A DNA stretch of 63,961 nucleotides from Acidobacteria bacterium UBA2990 (GTDB lineage: Bacteria; Acidobacteriota; Vicinamibacteria; Vicinamibacterales; UBA8438): NCBI GenBank assembly GCA_002347025.1, contig DEAE01000001.1, positions 1-63,961 of the forward strand, given 5' to 3'. Numbering within the stretch: the stretch's first letter is position 1; every line of letters begins with the position of its first letter. This document shows, piece after piece, positions 25,361 through 34,692 of the stretch. The notes beneath the pieces were generated by a model that worked only from the letters and a program-made list of their open reading frames with translations, was not told the DNA's origin and did not search any database. Both the position numbers and the translations under genes were made by a program.

Positions 25361-26721
25361 CTCGATTGCGACCGTGGTGTTTTCCGGATTCGCTGGTAAT
25401 GATTTTTGGCATGGTCGTCCTTGCTCAGGTCGCAACTTATGTGTTGCCGACCGGGATGTTTGACCGGGATGGGCTACGAGTCATCAAAGGTTCCTACCAG
25501 GCTGTGGAGGTCGAGCCTTTGCCCATTTACACGTTTCTCACGTCGATTCCAGCCGGAATGGCTGATGCAGCCGATATCGTTGTCTTCATCTTGATCATTG
25601 GAGGTGTGTTTGGAGTGCTTCGGTCGACCGGTGCGGTCGACGCACTGCTTAGCGTAGCCATTCAACGGCTTGGCCATCGGCCAGAGCGGTTGGTAGTCGG
25701 AATGGTAACCGTTTTTGCTGTTGGGTCTTCGACAGTCGGGATGGCCGAAGAGTATATGCCGTTCGTGCCCTTGTTGGTCACCATGTGCCTAGCCTTACGG
25801 ATGGACGCGGTTGTAGCACTTAGCATCATCTATGTCGGCGCTGGTGTTGGCTATGCTTGTGCTGCGTTCAACCCGTTTACTGTCGTAATCGCCCAGAGTA
25901 TCGCCGGCGTGGCCCTAACATCCGGGCAGGCTCTGCGGTGGCTGTCACTAGTTGTTTGTCTGTCGGTTGGAGTTCATCACATCTTGCGGTATGTCCGACG
26001 GATTCAAGCCAATCCGGCTAGCAGTCTTGTGGCTGGAATTCCGTATAGCGACGGGTTCGATTTCCCGAGTGACGTACGGCTCACACCAGCGAGGCTCGTC
26101 GTGGTGGTGTTATTTGTTTCCGGGGTTGCGCTATTTATCTATGGTGCGGGAGTTTACGAGTGGTATTTGAACGAATTGACAGCCATTTTTATAGCTATAG
26201 CTCTTGCTAGCGCCACGGTCACTAAGTTGTCTGCTAACAGGACAGCCAGAGAATTCTGCGCGGGTGCAGCTGAGTTGACAGCGACTGCTGTCATCGTCGG
26301 ATTTGCCCGTACGATCCAGGTGATCTTAACCGAGGGCCAGGTGATCGATACAGTCATCCATGGGCTTGCAACCCCAATACAAGCTTTGCCTACACACGTG
26401 GCAGCTGTTGGAATGCTACTAGTCCAGACCCTCTGCAATTTCATCATCCCTTCCGGATCTGGACAGGCTTATGTGACGATGCCGATCATGGCACCCATTG
26501 CCGATGTGACCGGTCTCTCTAGGCAGGTGGCTGTTCTGGCCTACCAGTTCGGTGATGGTTTTACGAACATGGTGGTGCCTACGAATGCCTTGCTCATGGG
26601 GATGCTGGTACTGGCCAGAATTCCCTACCACCGTTGGGCGCGATTTATTATTCCGTTACTGTTGAAGCTCTATCTGGTAGCAGTTGTTTTGTTGATAGTG
26701 GCTGTCGGAATGGATTACTAG
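25357..26721 (+). CDS. YfcC-family (C4-dicarboxylate/basic amino acid type) membrane carrier
   Basis: A 454-residue inner-membrane protein with about 12 hydrophobic segments. FPDSLVMIFGMVVLAQVATYVLPTG is the typical YfcC N-terminus (first helix ending in L-P-x-G). FNPFTVVIAQSIAGV, IIPSGSGQAYVTMPIMAP and FGDGFTNMVVPTNALLMG are the conserved re-entrant-loop blocks. Characterised relatives are annotated as dicarboxylate or amino-acid exchangers without firm substrates. It overlaps the upstream MDR reductase by 4 bp and so belongs to a two-gene unit. The substrate is not predictable from sequence. Confidence 0.85.
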   Translation: MTRLRPWCFPDSLVMIFGMVVLAQVATYVLPTGMFDRDGLRVIKGSYQAVEVEPLPIYTFLTSIPAGMADAADIVVFILIIGGVFGVLRSTGAVDALLSVAIQRLGHRPERLVVGMVTVFAVGSSTVGMAEEYMPFVPLLVTMCLALRMDAVVALSIIYVGAGVGYACAAFNPFTVVIAQSIAGVALTSGQALRWLSLVVCLSVGVHHILRYVRRIQANPASSLVAGIPYSDGFDFPSDVRLTPARLVVVVLFVSGVALFIYGAGVYEWYLNELTAIFIAIALASATVTKLSANRTAREFCAGAAELTATAVIVGFARTIQVILTEGQVIDTVIHGLATPIQALPTHVAAVGMLLVQTLCNFIIPSGSGQAYVTMPIMAPIADVTGLSRQVAVLAYQFGDGFTNMVVPTNALLMGMLVLARIPYHRWARFIIPLLLKLYLVAVVLLIVAVGMDY

Positions 26722-26787
26722 TCAGAGTCTAGTAACCGTCGTAGTGATAATGTAATTGCTCCAATTGGCGATAGTTCTATGCGAGGT

Positions 26788-27792
26788 TCAGCCTCGCTCT
26801 GTTACCAAGTCGAAGTGAAGCATGCCGTCGGGAAGGGCTCCACTGGCGGCCACCTCAGTGGCTCGTTTGCGCCAGAACGCTAATAGCTCATCAGGATCGG
26901 AAAATCGTTGGTCGTCACCAAAGTGGCTAATTGCTCGTACTCGGGTATAGCGATCCAGTATCCAGCTGAGGAGCTCCGACTCGCTTTCCTGTTGCTTGTT
27001 GAGGCAGCGCGGATTAAATTCTACAACCAGCGTTGGTTGGTGTGTCGATATCTGCCGCTGCAGGCCTCTGAGTGCCGCTGGTTCTTGGCCTTCGATGTCT
27101 AGCTTCACTAGGTCTAGACGGGGCAAGGTTCCTAGTGCCTCGTCTAGGACCATAGATTGGACCAACCTACCATTATAGATGGTCGAGTTTACGTCGACCA
27201 ATTCGGTGTTCGAAAGCCCAGACATTCCGAATATCGCTCGCCGGTCGCTTGCTGCAAGCGGGATTACTTCTACGTTTGTGAAACGATTGTGCAGGATGCC
27301 TCTGTAGAGAAGCTGTACGTTGGAGGGATTGGGTTCTACGGCTATTACATGTCCTCTATGCCCAACCAATGACGCAGCCAATAGAGTCACCACCCCAACG
27401 TTGGCCCCAACATCCAGGCATATATCACCTGGATGAAGTCCTTCTCGCAGTACTTGCCTGATTGGTTCTTCGTAGGTGTGTGATTGGGTAATAACAGTTC
27501 CGAAATCAGGATCGTTTCTATCAACTACTACGGAGTAGCCACCTATGTCGATGGCAGTCTGGTGTTCCAGATGGCCTTTAAGCTTGTGCTCTCGATATTC
27601 ATCCGAGCCCATGAAGATCTGGACAAGGGTAGCGATTGTGAGTCCGCTGGCAATACGGTTCCGATAATGGGCAAATCCATTCCTGTCTGGTTCGCGTCCC
27701 AAGAAGAGTCGGTAAGCGTGATATATGTCTGCTTCAGTCGCTCTGTCTGAGATGATCGACCGTGGTGACTCTTGCGAGAAATCTTTATTCAA
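26788..27792 (-). CDS. DUF4214-FkbM fusion, SAM-dependent methyltransferase
   Basis: A 334-residue protein. Residues about 20-75 form a DUF4214-like helical segment (IYHAYRLFLGREPDRNGFAHY, MGSDEYR), often linked to glycosylation or surface proteins. Residues about 110-290 form an FkbM methyltransferase domain: motif I LDVGANVGVVTLLAASLVG, VIAVEPNPSNVQLL and LVKLDIEGQEPAALRGL. FkbM enzymes usually methylate sugar or polyketide hydroxyls. No glycosyltransferase cluster surrounds it, so the acceptor is unknown. It is convergent with the YfcC carrier. Confidence 0.85.
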   Translation of the reverse strand: MNKDFSQESPRSIISDRATEADIYHAYRLFLGREPDRNGFAHYRNRIASGLTIATLVQIFMGSDEYREHKLKGHLEHQTAIDIGGYSVVVDRNDPDFGTVITQSHTYEEPIRQVLREGLHPGDICLDVGANVGVVTLLAASLVGHRGHVIAVEPNPSNVQLLYRGILHNRFTNVEVIPLAASDRRAIFGMSGLSNTELVDVNSTIYNGRLVQSMVLDEALGTLPRLDLVKLDIEGQEPAALRGLQRQISTHQPTLVVEFNPRCLNKQQESESELLSWILDRYTRVRAISHFGDDQRFSDPDELLAFWRKRATEVAASGALPDGMLHFDLVTERG

Positions 27793-27934
27793 AGGGCTTT
27801 TGTCCTAGAGAATTAGTTTCTGTTAGCGGTTCTTCTGACGGGTAAAAGTCTCCTAAAGGGCTTTAAAGAATGTGCTTGCCGACTACAATACTCGCAAAGG
27901 CCAGAATACGGCCAGAGTTTGACAGGGAGAAGTG

Positions 27935-28774
27935 ATGACAAGGTGCAGATTAGAGTTGAGCGGCGTTCTGGTAATACTGGTCGGGTTTGGATTGGGGTGT
28001 GGGGCTGTTGTCGAACCAGACAGTGTTGTTGGAAACCCTGGAGTACCTAAACCTGTTTTTGACCAAGCGTCGAGGCCAGACACAATCCAACTGGTTGCTG
28101 ACGCTGTTAGCTTGCCACCGTTGACCTTGCAGACTCTGGATGGACGGACCCTTACCAGTGATGATTTTCGTGGGAAGGTCACTTTGGTGAACTTCTGGGC
28201 TACTTGGTGTGGTCCCTGTCGAGCTGAGATTCCAGACTTGATTAAGCTGCAGGAGCGCTATGCAACTCAGCTCCAGGTCATCGGCGTCTCGACGGATGAG
28301 GGCCCCACCCAGGTCGTGGAGGATTTTTCGACTCAATTTGGTATCAATTACCCTGTTGTGATGTCAACGCCTGAATTGAATCAGGCGTTTCCTGGAGTTA
28401 TGGCGTTGCCCACTTCATTCATTGTGGACCCTGACGGTCGGGTTGTTCGGACACACGTCGGCTTGGTTTCTCCTGGAATACTCGAACAAGAAACCCGTTT
28501 CCTCGCTGAAATTGATCCAAATATTACTGTTGATCTCGTGGAAAATGACCGTCACGCACTACTCGTGAATGCTGCCCATGCGACCGAGATTCCAGGCTTA
28601 GACCTTGCTACTCTGACACCAACCCAGCGAGTGACAGCACTGCAGCGCCTAAATGAGGAACTTTGTAACTGTGGGTGCCAGCTCACCTTGGCTCAATGTC
28701 GCATTAACGACTCTGCTTGTGGGTTCAGCTTGCCCCTCGCCGAAGAAGTGGTTGCTGAGGTGGCATCCCTCTAA
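27935..28774 (+). CDS. TlpA/ResA-like thioredoxin with Cys-rich C-terminal module
   Basis: A 279-residue exported protein with an N-terminal hydrophobic segment ending GLGCG (Cys22). This could be a lipidation site, though the -3 residue is Gly rather than Leu. Residues 56-200 form a TlpA-like thioredoxin domain with VNFWATWCGPC (Cys92, Cys95) and a cis-Pro in ALPTSFIVD. After a linker, the C-terminus carries a conserved-looking C-x-C-x-C-x6-C-x6-C cluster (Cys244, 246, 248, 255, 262). I recognise it only as a tail seen in some Acidobacteria, possibly metal-binding. ATG 27935 is preferred over GTG 27932, with AGGGAGA upstream. Likely roles are cytochrome c maturation or periplasmic disulfide reduction. 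Confidence 0.85.
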   Translation: MTRCRLELSGVLVILVGFGLGCGAVVEPDSVVGNPGVPKPVFDQASRPDTIQLVADAVSLPPLTLQTLDGRTLTSDDFRGKVTLVNFWATWCGPCRAEIPDLIKLQERYATQLQVIGVSTDEGPTQVVEDFSTQFGINYPVVMSTPELNQAFPGVMALPTSFIVDPDGRVVRTHVGLVSPGILEQETRFLAEIDPNITVDLVENDRHALLVNAAHATEIPGLDLATLTPTQRVTALQRLNEELCNCGCQLTLAQCRINDSACGFSLPLAEEVVAEVASL

Positions 28775-28828
28775 ACCGGGGCTCCTGCGACTTCGACTCT
28801 GTGGCAGTTTCCCTGGGGAAGGGACCCA

Positions 28829-31800
28829 CTAGACGATGGAATCCCTCGCGGCCTGAATTAACTGGATATCTTCGTTTCTGGCAAAGACCTTCCCCGTGTG
28901 TTTGCGAAGATCTTCTAGAATCAGATAGATCGTGGGGACCAGAACCAGCGTGATGAATGTTGCGAAAATCACACCGAACGCCAACGAAATAGCCATTGGT
29001 ACCATGAATTGGGCACCAAAACTGCGTTCGACCATTAGTGGCACGAGTCCAAAAAACGTAGTCATCGATGTGAGCAGGATGGGTCGGAAGCGGGCTGCCC
29101 CAGCCTCCCGGATGGCTATGTCCAGATTGCCATAATGTGCGAGTTTTCGATTGATGAAGTCCACCATCACCAAGCTGTCATTCACCACGACTCCAGTAAG
29201 TGCGACTAGTCCAAACATTGACATCATTGTCATGTCGCGCCCAAGCAGGATGTGACCCCAGACTGCACCAACTAAGCCGAACGGAATTGCGCTCATGATG
29301 ATGAGTGGCTGAACATATGATTTCAGTGGAATCGCCAATAACGCAAAAATCATCAATAGGGCGAGCGTGAATCCCCGTTGCAGTCCACCGACAGCGTCGC
29401 GTTGTTCAGCCTGTGCTCCTTCGAATGAGTAGTTCACCCCGGGGAAGGTAGGTAGCATATTGGGCAATATACGTGCTGCAAGGTCGTCGATGACCACCTG
29501 CGCCGAGGTGACTGCGGGGTCGACCGCAGCGGTGACGTTGACGGCACGCTGACGGTCGACCCGTCGGATTGTGGCAAAGCCACGTCCTGCTTCGACCACT
29601 GCAACATCCTGGAATGGCACCTCTCCACCGGACGGCGTCCGGACACGCATGTTGCCAAGGTCGCCAAGAGATTGTCTGCCCTGTTTCGGGTACCGCACCA
29701 TAACTCGTACATCGTCTCGACCGCGCTGAATTCTCTGTGCCTCTTCACCGTAAAATGCTTGTCTGACTTGGCGTCCTAGATCAGCCAGGGTCAGGCCGAA
29801 TGTTTCAGCTTCAGGTTTGATGCCAAGCTTCATTTCTGCCTTGCCCTCTCGAAAGGAATCTGAAATTTGGAACAATCCGGCGTAGCTAGCTAAGTGAGTC
29901 TTAAGCGTGTCAGCGGCCACCCGTAGTTGGTCGATGTTCGGTCCGGTCAGTTGTACATCGACGTCGTCACCTGGACTCATCATCGTAGTGGTGAACTTGA
30001 CTTCTGTTGCTTCAGGTACGCCGCCGGTCAGTTGTCGCCAGCGGGTCCCCAGAATTTCGCTTGTCATCGTCCTGGTGTCGGATGGAACCAATTCGATGGT
30101 GATCTCGCCAAGATGTGCCGCCGCTCGGTCGAGAATAGGGCCGAAGGGGCCACCGTCCTGTGCGGCTAATGGCTGGTCGCCCACAGAGGAATACACGTGT
30201 CGGAATGGGTCCTTGCCCTCTCGTTCCATCAGTTCTAGACGTAATGCTTCGGCTCCAGCTTCAAGTCGTTTGAGCGCTTCGTCTGTTCCGGCCGCCGAGG
30301 TTCCCTGTGGCATCGTGACGGCAGCCGAGATGAAGTCGGCTTCTATGGACGGGAAAAAGTGATAAGTGGTCCATCCACTCAAGACCATACCTACCGTTAG
30401 GATTAGAGAGGCAGCGCCGATAGAGGCGGTTGAGTATCTCCAGTGTAAGGCTAAGTCAAGTGTTGGTTGGTAGATTAGACGGCTCGCTTGTTGCATTCCG
30501 CCTGCAAAGAAACTTTGGACTCGTGTCCACAGGTTATTCCTTATTTGTGGTGTGGGAAGACTTGATAGGTGAGTCGGGAGAATCTGTAACGACTCGACCA
30601 AGGAAAACAGCAGGCAGGGGATGACAATAAGCGGAATAACCCGAAATATCTTACCCATCATTCCCGGTACCAGCGTTAGTGGTATGAAAGCGGCAATTGA
30701 TGTTAGTACTGCAAAGATCACCGGTTTCGAAATTTCTTGGGCCCCGTCAATCGCTGCCCGTAGCCCTTCTTTGCGACGTTCTTGGTGGGTGTAAATGTTT
30801 TCACCAACCACGATAGCGTCGTCGACCACAATTCCTAGCACTAGGATGAATGCAAAAAGCGATACCTCGTTGATTGAAACTTCTAGCCACGGCATTAGCC
30901 AGAGTGCTCCGAGAAACGAGACCGGAATGCCTAGACTGGTCCATAGTGCTAGCCTGAGTTCAAGAAATAATGCCAATACGAGAAACACCAAGAGGAATCC
31001 TGTCGCTCCGTTCCGAAGTAACAGGTTAAGTCGGTCATCGAGGATTTGGGCTTTGTCCTGCCAGGTCGTTAGCGAAATCCCTGCCGGCATGCTGTGCTGG
31101 GACGATTTTACATAGCCGCGTACGGTGTTGGCTATTTCCAGCGCACTCTGATTACCGGTTCTGAATACCGACACCAGTAAAGCTGGTTCGACGTCAAACC
31201 GAGCAGCCTGGTCGGTCTCAGCGAAGCCATCGACTATTGTGGCGACGTCGCCCAGACTGAGTCGGCTGCCGTCCGGTCTGGTCCATAGTACAAGCTCCTC
31301 GTATTCGGGGCCGCGATACGCTTGGCCTATGGTCCTTAGTAGGATTTCACCTCCATCTGTGCGAACCGATCCTCCCGGTAGGTCGAGGGACGAACGTCGG
31401 ATCGCCTCAGCGACTTCGTCCAAGGTGAGGCCATGGCGTCGGAGTGCTGTTTCGGATACCTCAATTGAAATTTCATATGGTGGGGCATTGACGAGCTCAA
31501 CTTGGGTGATGTCAGGGTGGGCTGCTAAGTCGTCTCGCACTTGTTCAGCTAGTCTCTTAAGGGTTCCTTCGTTGGTTGGACCAGAGACGGCGACGTCAAT
31601 CACTTGTCGTCTTGAACTAATTTCGCGGATTATCGGTTCCTCAGTCTCTTCAGGAAACGTGACAATTGCATCTACCTTGCTTTTTACCTCATCAACCACT
31701 TTACGGGCGTCGGCTCCGAGTTCGAGCCAGATCGTCACCCTGCCCATTCCCTCAGAAGCACTCGAGAGCACCCGCTTGATGTCGTCGATACCTTGTATGG

Positions 31801-32011
31801 CCTCTTCAAGCCGAACATTGACTGCCGTTTCGACTTCCTCTGGGGCAGCGCCAAGATAGGGGACCGAGATTTGAATCAGGTCAAGCGAAAACTCGGGAAA
31901 GACCTCCTGTTTTACTGTCAAAGCAGAGAACGCTCCGCTGACGACAATGAAAACCATCAGTAGGTTGGCGGCGACTGAGTTCCGTGCAAACCAGTTGATG
32001 GTGCGATTCAT
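28829..32011 (-). CDS. RND efflux pump inner-membrane transporter (HAE1/AcrB-like)
   Basis: A 1060-residue RND permease, last gene of the tetR-omf-mfp-rnd operon. The N-terminus NWFARNSVAANLLMVFIVVSGAF is the first of 12 transmembrane helices. Helix 4 contains the proton-relay motif region LVLGIVVDDAIVVGENIYTH with adjacent Asp residues, and the second half has the matching GVVVNDSLVMVDFINR. Large periplasmic loops carry porter and docking domains. It resembles the single-polypeptide HAE1 branch of drug or lipid-like exporters. I use ATG 32011 (MNRTINW); the longer frame from 32044 adds 11 residues. It is paired with an unusual adaptor (32093-34663). Confidence 0.93.
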   Translation of the reverse strand: MNRTINWFARNSVAANLLMVFIVVSGAFSALTVKQEVFPEFSLDLIQISVPYLGAAPEEVETAVNVRLEEAIQGIDDIKRVLSSASEGMGRVTIWLELGADARKVVDEVKSKVDAIVTFPEETEEPIIREISSRRQVIDVAVSGPTNEGTLKRLAEQVRDDLAAHPDITQVELVNAPPYEISIEVSETALRRHGLTLDEVAEAIRRSSLDLPGGSVRTDGGEILLRTIGQAYRGPEYEELVLWTRPDGSRLSLGDVATIVDGFAETDQAARFDVEPALLVSVFRTGNQSALEIANTVRGYVKSSQHSMPAGISLTTWQDKAQILDDRLNLLLRNGATGFLLVFLVLALFLELRLALWTSLGIPVSFLGALWLMPWLEVSINEVSLFAFILVLGIVVDDAIVVGENIYTHQERRKEGLRAAIDGAQEISKPVIFAVLTSIAAFIPLTLVPGMMGKIFRVIPLIVIPCLLFSLVESLQILPTHLSSLPTPQIRNNLWTRVQSFFAGGMQQASRLIYQPTLDLALHWRYSTASIGAASLILTVGMVLSGWTTYHFFPSIEADFISAAVTMPQGTSAAGTDEALKRLEAGAEALRLELMEREGKDPFRHVYSSVGDQPLAAQDGGPFGPILDRAAAHLGEITIELVPSDTRTMTSEILGTRWRQLTGGVPEATEVKFTTTMMSPGDDVDVQLTGPNIDQLRVAADTLKTHLASYAGLFQISDSFREGKAEMKLGIKPEAETFGLTLADLGRQVRQAFYGEEAQRIQRGRDDVRVMVRYPKQGRQSLGDLGNMRVRTPSGGEVPFQDVAVVEAGRGFATIRRVDRQRAVNVTAAVDPAVTSAQVVIDDLAARILPNMLPTFPGVNYSFEGAQAEQRDAVGGLQRGFTLALLMIFALLAIPLKSYVQPLIIMSAIPFGLVGAVWGHILLGRDMTMMSMFGLVALTGVVVNDSLVMVDFINRKLAHYGNLDIAIREAGAARFRPILLTSMTTFFGLVPLMVERSFGAQFMVPMAISLAFGVIFATFITLVLVPTIYLILEDLRKHTGKVFARNEDIQLIQAARDSIV

Positions 32012-32092
32012 GATGTGTCGTAGATAGCGTTTCTGGTGAGGCAAGGTGTTCGCGAGCCGGAAGCGAGGATTTTGCCTCTACAACCTGCATGG

Positions 32093-34663
32093 CTAGAGCC
32101 CTGTGTTGGCTGTTCTCAATGCCATCTGAGGAGTGAGGTTCGCGGCACTCGACTCAATAGCCGGGCGTAATGTTGCGATGAGTTCATCAACTACGTGTGA
32201 GAGTTCGTCGAGTGCTCCGTCAATTTTTATTGATTTGAGGGAGTGACCGCTCGAAACCTCGACTAGTCTGGCGGTGAGACGGAGTTGGTCGCCAACTAGT
32301 TGGTAGCCACCGTTGATGAGCCAGGCTGCATTTTCTGCAAGGCTTGTGTTCGGGTCACCTGGGCCCAGTCGAACGATTGATACACCAGGTAGGCGGAGGT
32401 CACTGGCGATTGCTTCAGAGACTGCGGTTTGGATTTGGTCATTGCCCGGGTTGCTGGAGATATTGGTGAATGTTGCCACGGCTATAGTAGGTTGTTTGTG
32501 AGTGGTGGCGAGGTTGACAGCGCTATGCTCACTAAGCTTGGAATGAATTGCTGTTACTAGTCGTCGAGTTAGGGTGCTGTGCTGGGACACGGTGCCATCT
32601 AGCTTGAGCGAATCAAATAAGGATCGTTGTTTTACGTTGAAAACTCGAACCGTCACACGGAGCTGGTTGCCAAGCCTTTGATATCCCCCACGAATAATCC
32701 ATTGGACCTGCTCTGAATCAGCTACTGCAAGGGCGTCGGCTTCGTCGGTCATGGGTAAAGTCGAAACATGTACTCCAACCTGCTGGTCCAATGTAAATTG
32801 AAGTGTCGCTGCCATTTCTTCGCCTATGAAGTCATCGGCTGGATTGCCTGATAGGTTAGTGAACGGCACGACCGCAACCATCAAATCGGGTGACTCTGAG
32901 GCGGGTGGATCAACAGCAGAGAGCGCAAAGTCAGTTATCGGTACCGGTTTTGGTTCAGAGGGCGTTGATGAAGGCCTCGGGCTTGGGACAAACGGGGAAG
33001 ATTCTACCGAGCTGGGTGTCATTTGAGCGAGACTTGTGCTGCTTTTGGAGTCTGAGTTTCGGCCGGTGCCTAGGTCGGAAGCACGTGGTTCCTGGGTATT
33101 TGAGTTTCGAGGTTCCACCGGACGAAGTTTTCCTGAGGGTTCTGTGCTTACATTCTGTCCTGGCAAAGGGCTAGGTGGTGGTGCGGCTGTTGCCTCTGGA
33201 GATATGTTGCGAAGGCGCATGATCTCCCTGCGAATCGCAGCTATCTGGGCTGGACGGCTCAAGCTCGGATCCACTCGAAATTTTGTCGCTGGCCTGGTCT
33301 CATCAGGTCTCGGTCTGGCGGTAAGGGAACCCGGAATAGCCCCTTGGTCTCGGGTTGGTGCACTCTCAAATGGGGTCAGGTCACGGCCGGTTGCCCGGTT
33401 GCCTTGGATAGGGGGCGAGTTAGTTGACCTAGTGCTTCTGGTTTCGAGCGTTGTAGGTGGAGCGGAAGTGGGGTCATCTTGTAAGTCAGCGGTGTCCTCA
33501 AGCACTAAAACAGACATGCCTTCGGTCACAGTGTCGAGTGCTGAAATACAGACTCGTTCTCCTTCTAGGAGTCCAGTTTGAACGAGTATCTCGTCTCGAG
33601 TTGAGCGCAGAACACCAACCTGGCGAAAACGTAGCCGGTCCTCTTGGTCTACAACCAGCACCTGGTTTTGGCCACGAAGTGCTGCCCATGGCAACACGAC
33701 AACATCCTCTATGGTGCGTCCCTCGATCTCAGCCTCTACAAACATACCGGCAGCTAATGGTGGGCGGTTTGGATCGTTTCCTGGCGCATATGGGTCGTCG
33801 ACTTCGGCGACCACATGTACCATACGACTTACTGCATCAATCTCGCTCTCGGTACGCGCAATACGCCCTTTCCAGCTGTGGCGACGACCAGCGAAATCTG
33901 CTGACAAGGTCACGCTTGGGCCGCTTTGTTGTTGAGTGCCTCGGTAGGACATGGGGACATCGACATAGGCTAGTTCGTCGTCTGGGAGCGGCAATCTAAT
34001 TTCTGCCGAGTCGACTGCGTAGATTCGACCCACGGGATTGCCCTTATTCACAAATTGGCCGACATCGACCTCTTTGCTCTGCAATCGACCAGCATAGGGA
34101 GCAAGAATCTCTGCTCGTTCGAGGTCACGGATGGCTCGATCGAGTGCCGACTGGGCAGCTGCGACGGCTGCCTGTGCGTCCGCCACCTGCGGTTTTCGCA
34201 AGGTTAGAGCACTTGGGTTCCCCCTTCCAACCTCTTCCCATTCGCGTTGTGCAACTTCCGCCTCAGCTTCCTCCTGTGCGAGTCGAAGTTGCGCTTGGGC
34301 CAGCTGGGACCGGCCGGTGATGACCGCTTGTTGGTAGTCGTAGGGGTCGATCTTGAGAAGTATGTCTCCGGCTTCAAAGAACCCTCCTACTGCGAATGAG
34401 GATGACACTTCGATTATTGGGCCAGATATTTCCGGGACTAATTGGCTAGTGGTGCGAGGTTGTACTGTGCCCTGACTGGAGACGGTCAGCTGCACTGTCT
34501 CAAATGAGACCTGTTGAACCCGGACGCTGGGTGGGATGACTACTGGTGGCTGAGTCTCAACTGGAGGGCGGTTGAGGTACATTGTGTAGGCTCCAAAACT
34601 GGCCAAGCCAAGCACTAGAACCGGTAATAAGGTTTTCGCTATACGAGTGAATGATCTCGGCAT
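32093..34663 (-). CDS. RND periplasmic adaptor fused to two TolB/FlgO-like domains
   Basis: An 856-residue protein, more than twice the usual adaptor length. Residues 1-395 form a normal membrane-fusion adaptor: N-terminal anchor (about 10-28), lipoyl halves (VQPRTTSQLVPEISGPI, LAPYAGRLQSKEVDVGQFV), an alpha-helical hairpin rich in Ala/Gln/Glu, and beta-barrel and membrane-proximal domains. Residues 396-593 are a Pro/Ser/Thr-rich, probably disordered linker. Residues 594-717 and about 724-843 are two related domains (VAVVPFTNLSGNP with IIRGGYQRLGNQLRVTVR, and IAVATFTNISSNP with LINGGYQLVGDQLRLTAR). They resemble the TolB-like/FlgO-type domain of adenylate cyclases and kinases. The fusion is in frame and continuous. 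The extra part would sit in the periplasm. Confidence 0.9.
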   Translation of the reverse strand: MPRSFTRIAKTLLPVLVLGLASFGAYTMYLNRPPVETQPPVVIPPSVRVQQVSFETVQLTVSSQGTVQPRTTSQLVPEISGPIIEVSSSFAVGGFFEAGDILLKIDPYDYQQAVITGRSQLAQAQLRLAQEEAEAEVAQREWEEVGRGNPSALTLRKPQVADAQAAVAAAQSALDRAIRDLERAEILAPYAGRLQSKEVDVGQFVNKGNPVGRIYAVDSAEIRLPLPDDELAYVDVPMSYRGTQQQSGPSVTLSADFAGRRHSWKGRIARTESEIDAVSRMVHVVAEVDDPYAPGNDPNRPPLAAGMFVEAEIEGRTIEDVVVLPWAALRGQNQVLVVDQEDRLRFRQVGVLRSTRDEILVQTGLLEGERVCISALDTVTEGMSVLVLEDTADLQDDPTSAPPTTLETRSTRSTNSPPIQGNRATGRDLTPFESAPTRDQGAIPGSLTARPRPDETRPATKFRVDPSLSRPAQIAAIRREIMRLRNISPEATAAPPPSPLPGQNVSTEPSGKLRPVEPRNSNTQEPRASDLGTGRNSDSKSSTSLAQMTPSSVESSPFVPSPRPSSTPSEPKPVPITDFALSAVDPPASESPDLMVAVVPFTNLSGNPADDFIGEEMAATLQFTLDQQVGVHVSTLPMTDEADALAVADSEQVQWIIRGGYQRLGNQLRVTVRVFNVKQRSLFDSLKLDGTVSQHSTLTRRLVTAIHSKLSEHSAVNLATTHKQPTIAVATFTNISSNPGNDQIQTAVSEAIASDLRLPGVSIVRLGPGDPNTSLAENAAWLINGGYQLVGDQLRLTARLVEVSSGHSLKSIKIDGALDELSHVVDELIATLRPAIESSAANLTPQMALRTANTGL

Positions 34664-34692
34664 CGATACACCATATTCCCTAGAACTTTATT

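Noticed and set aside
31239..31859. 206-codon plus-strand frame
   Set aside because: Antisense to the RND pump, which is full length and well supported.
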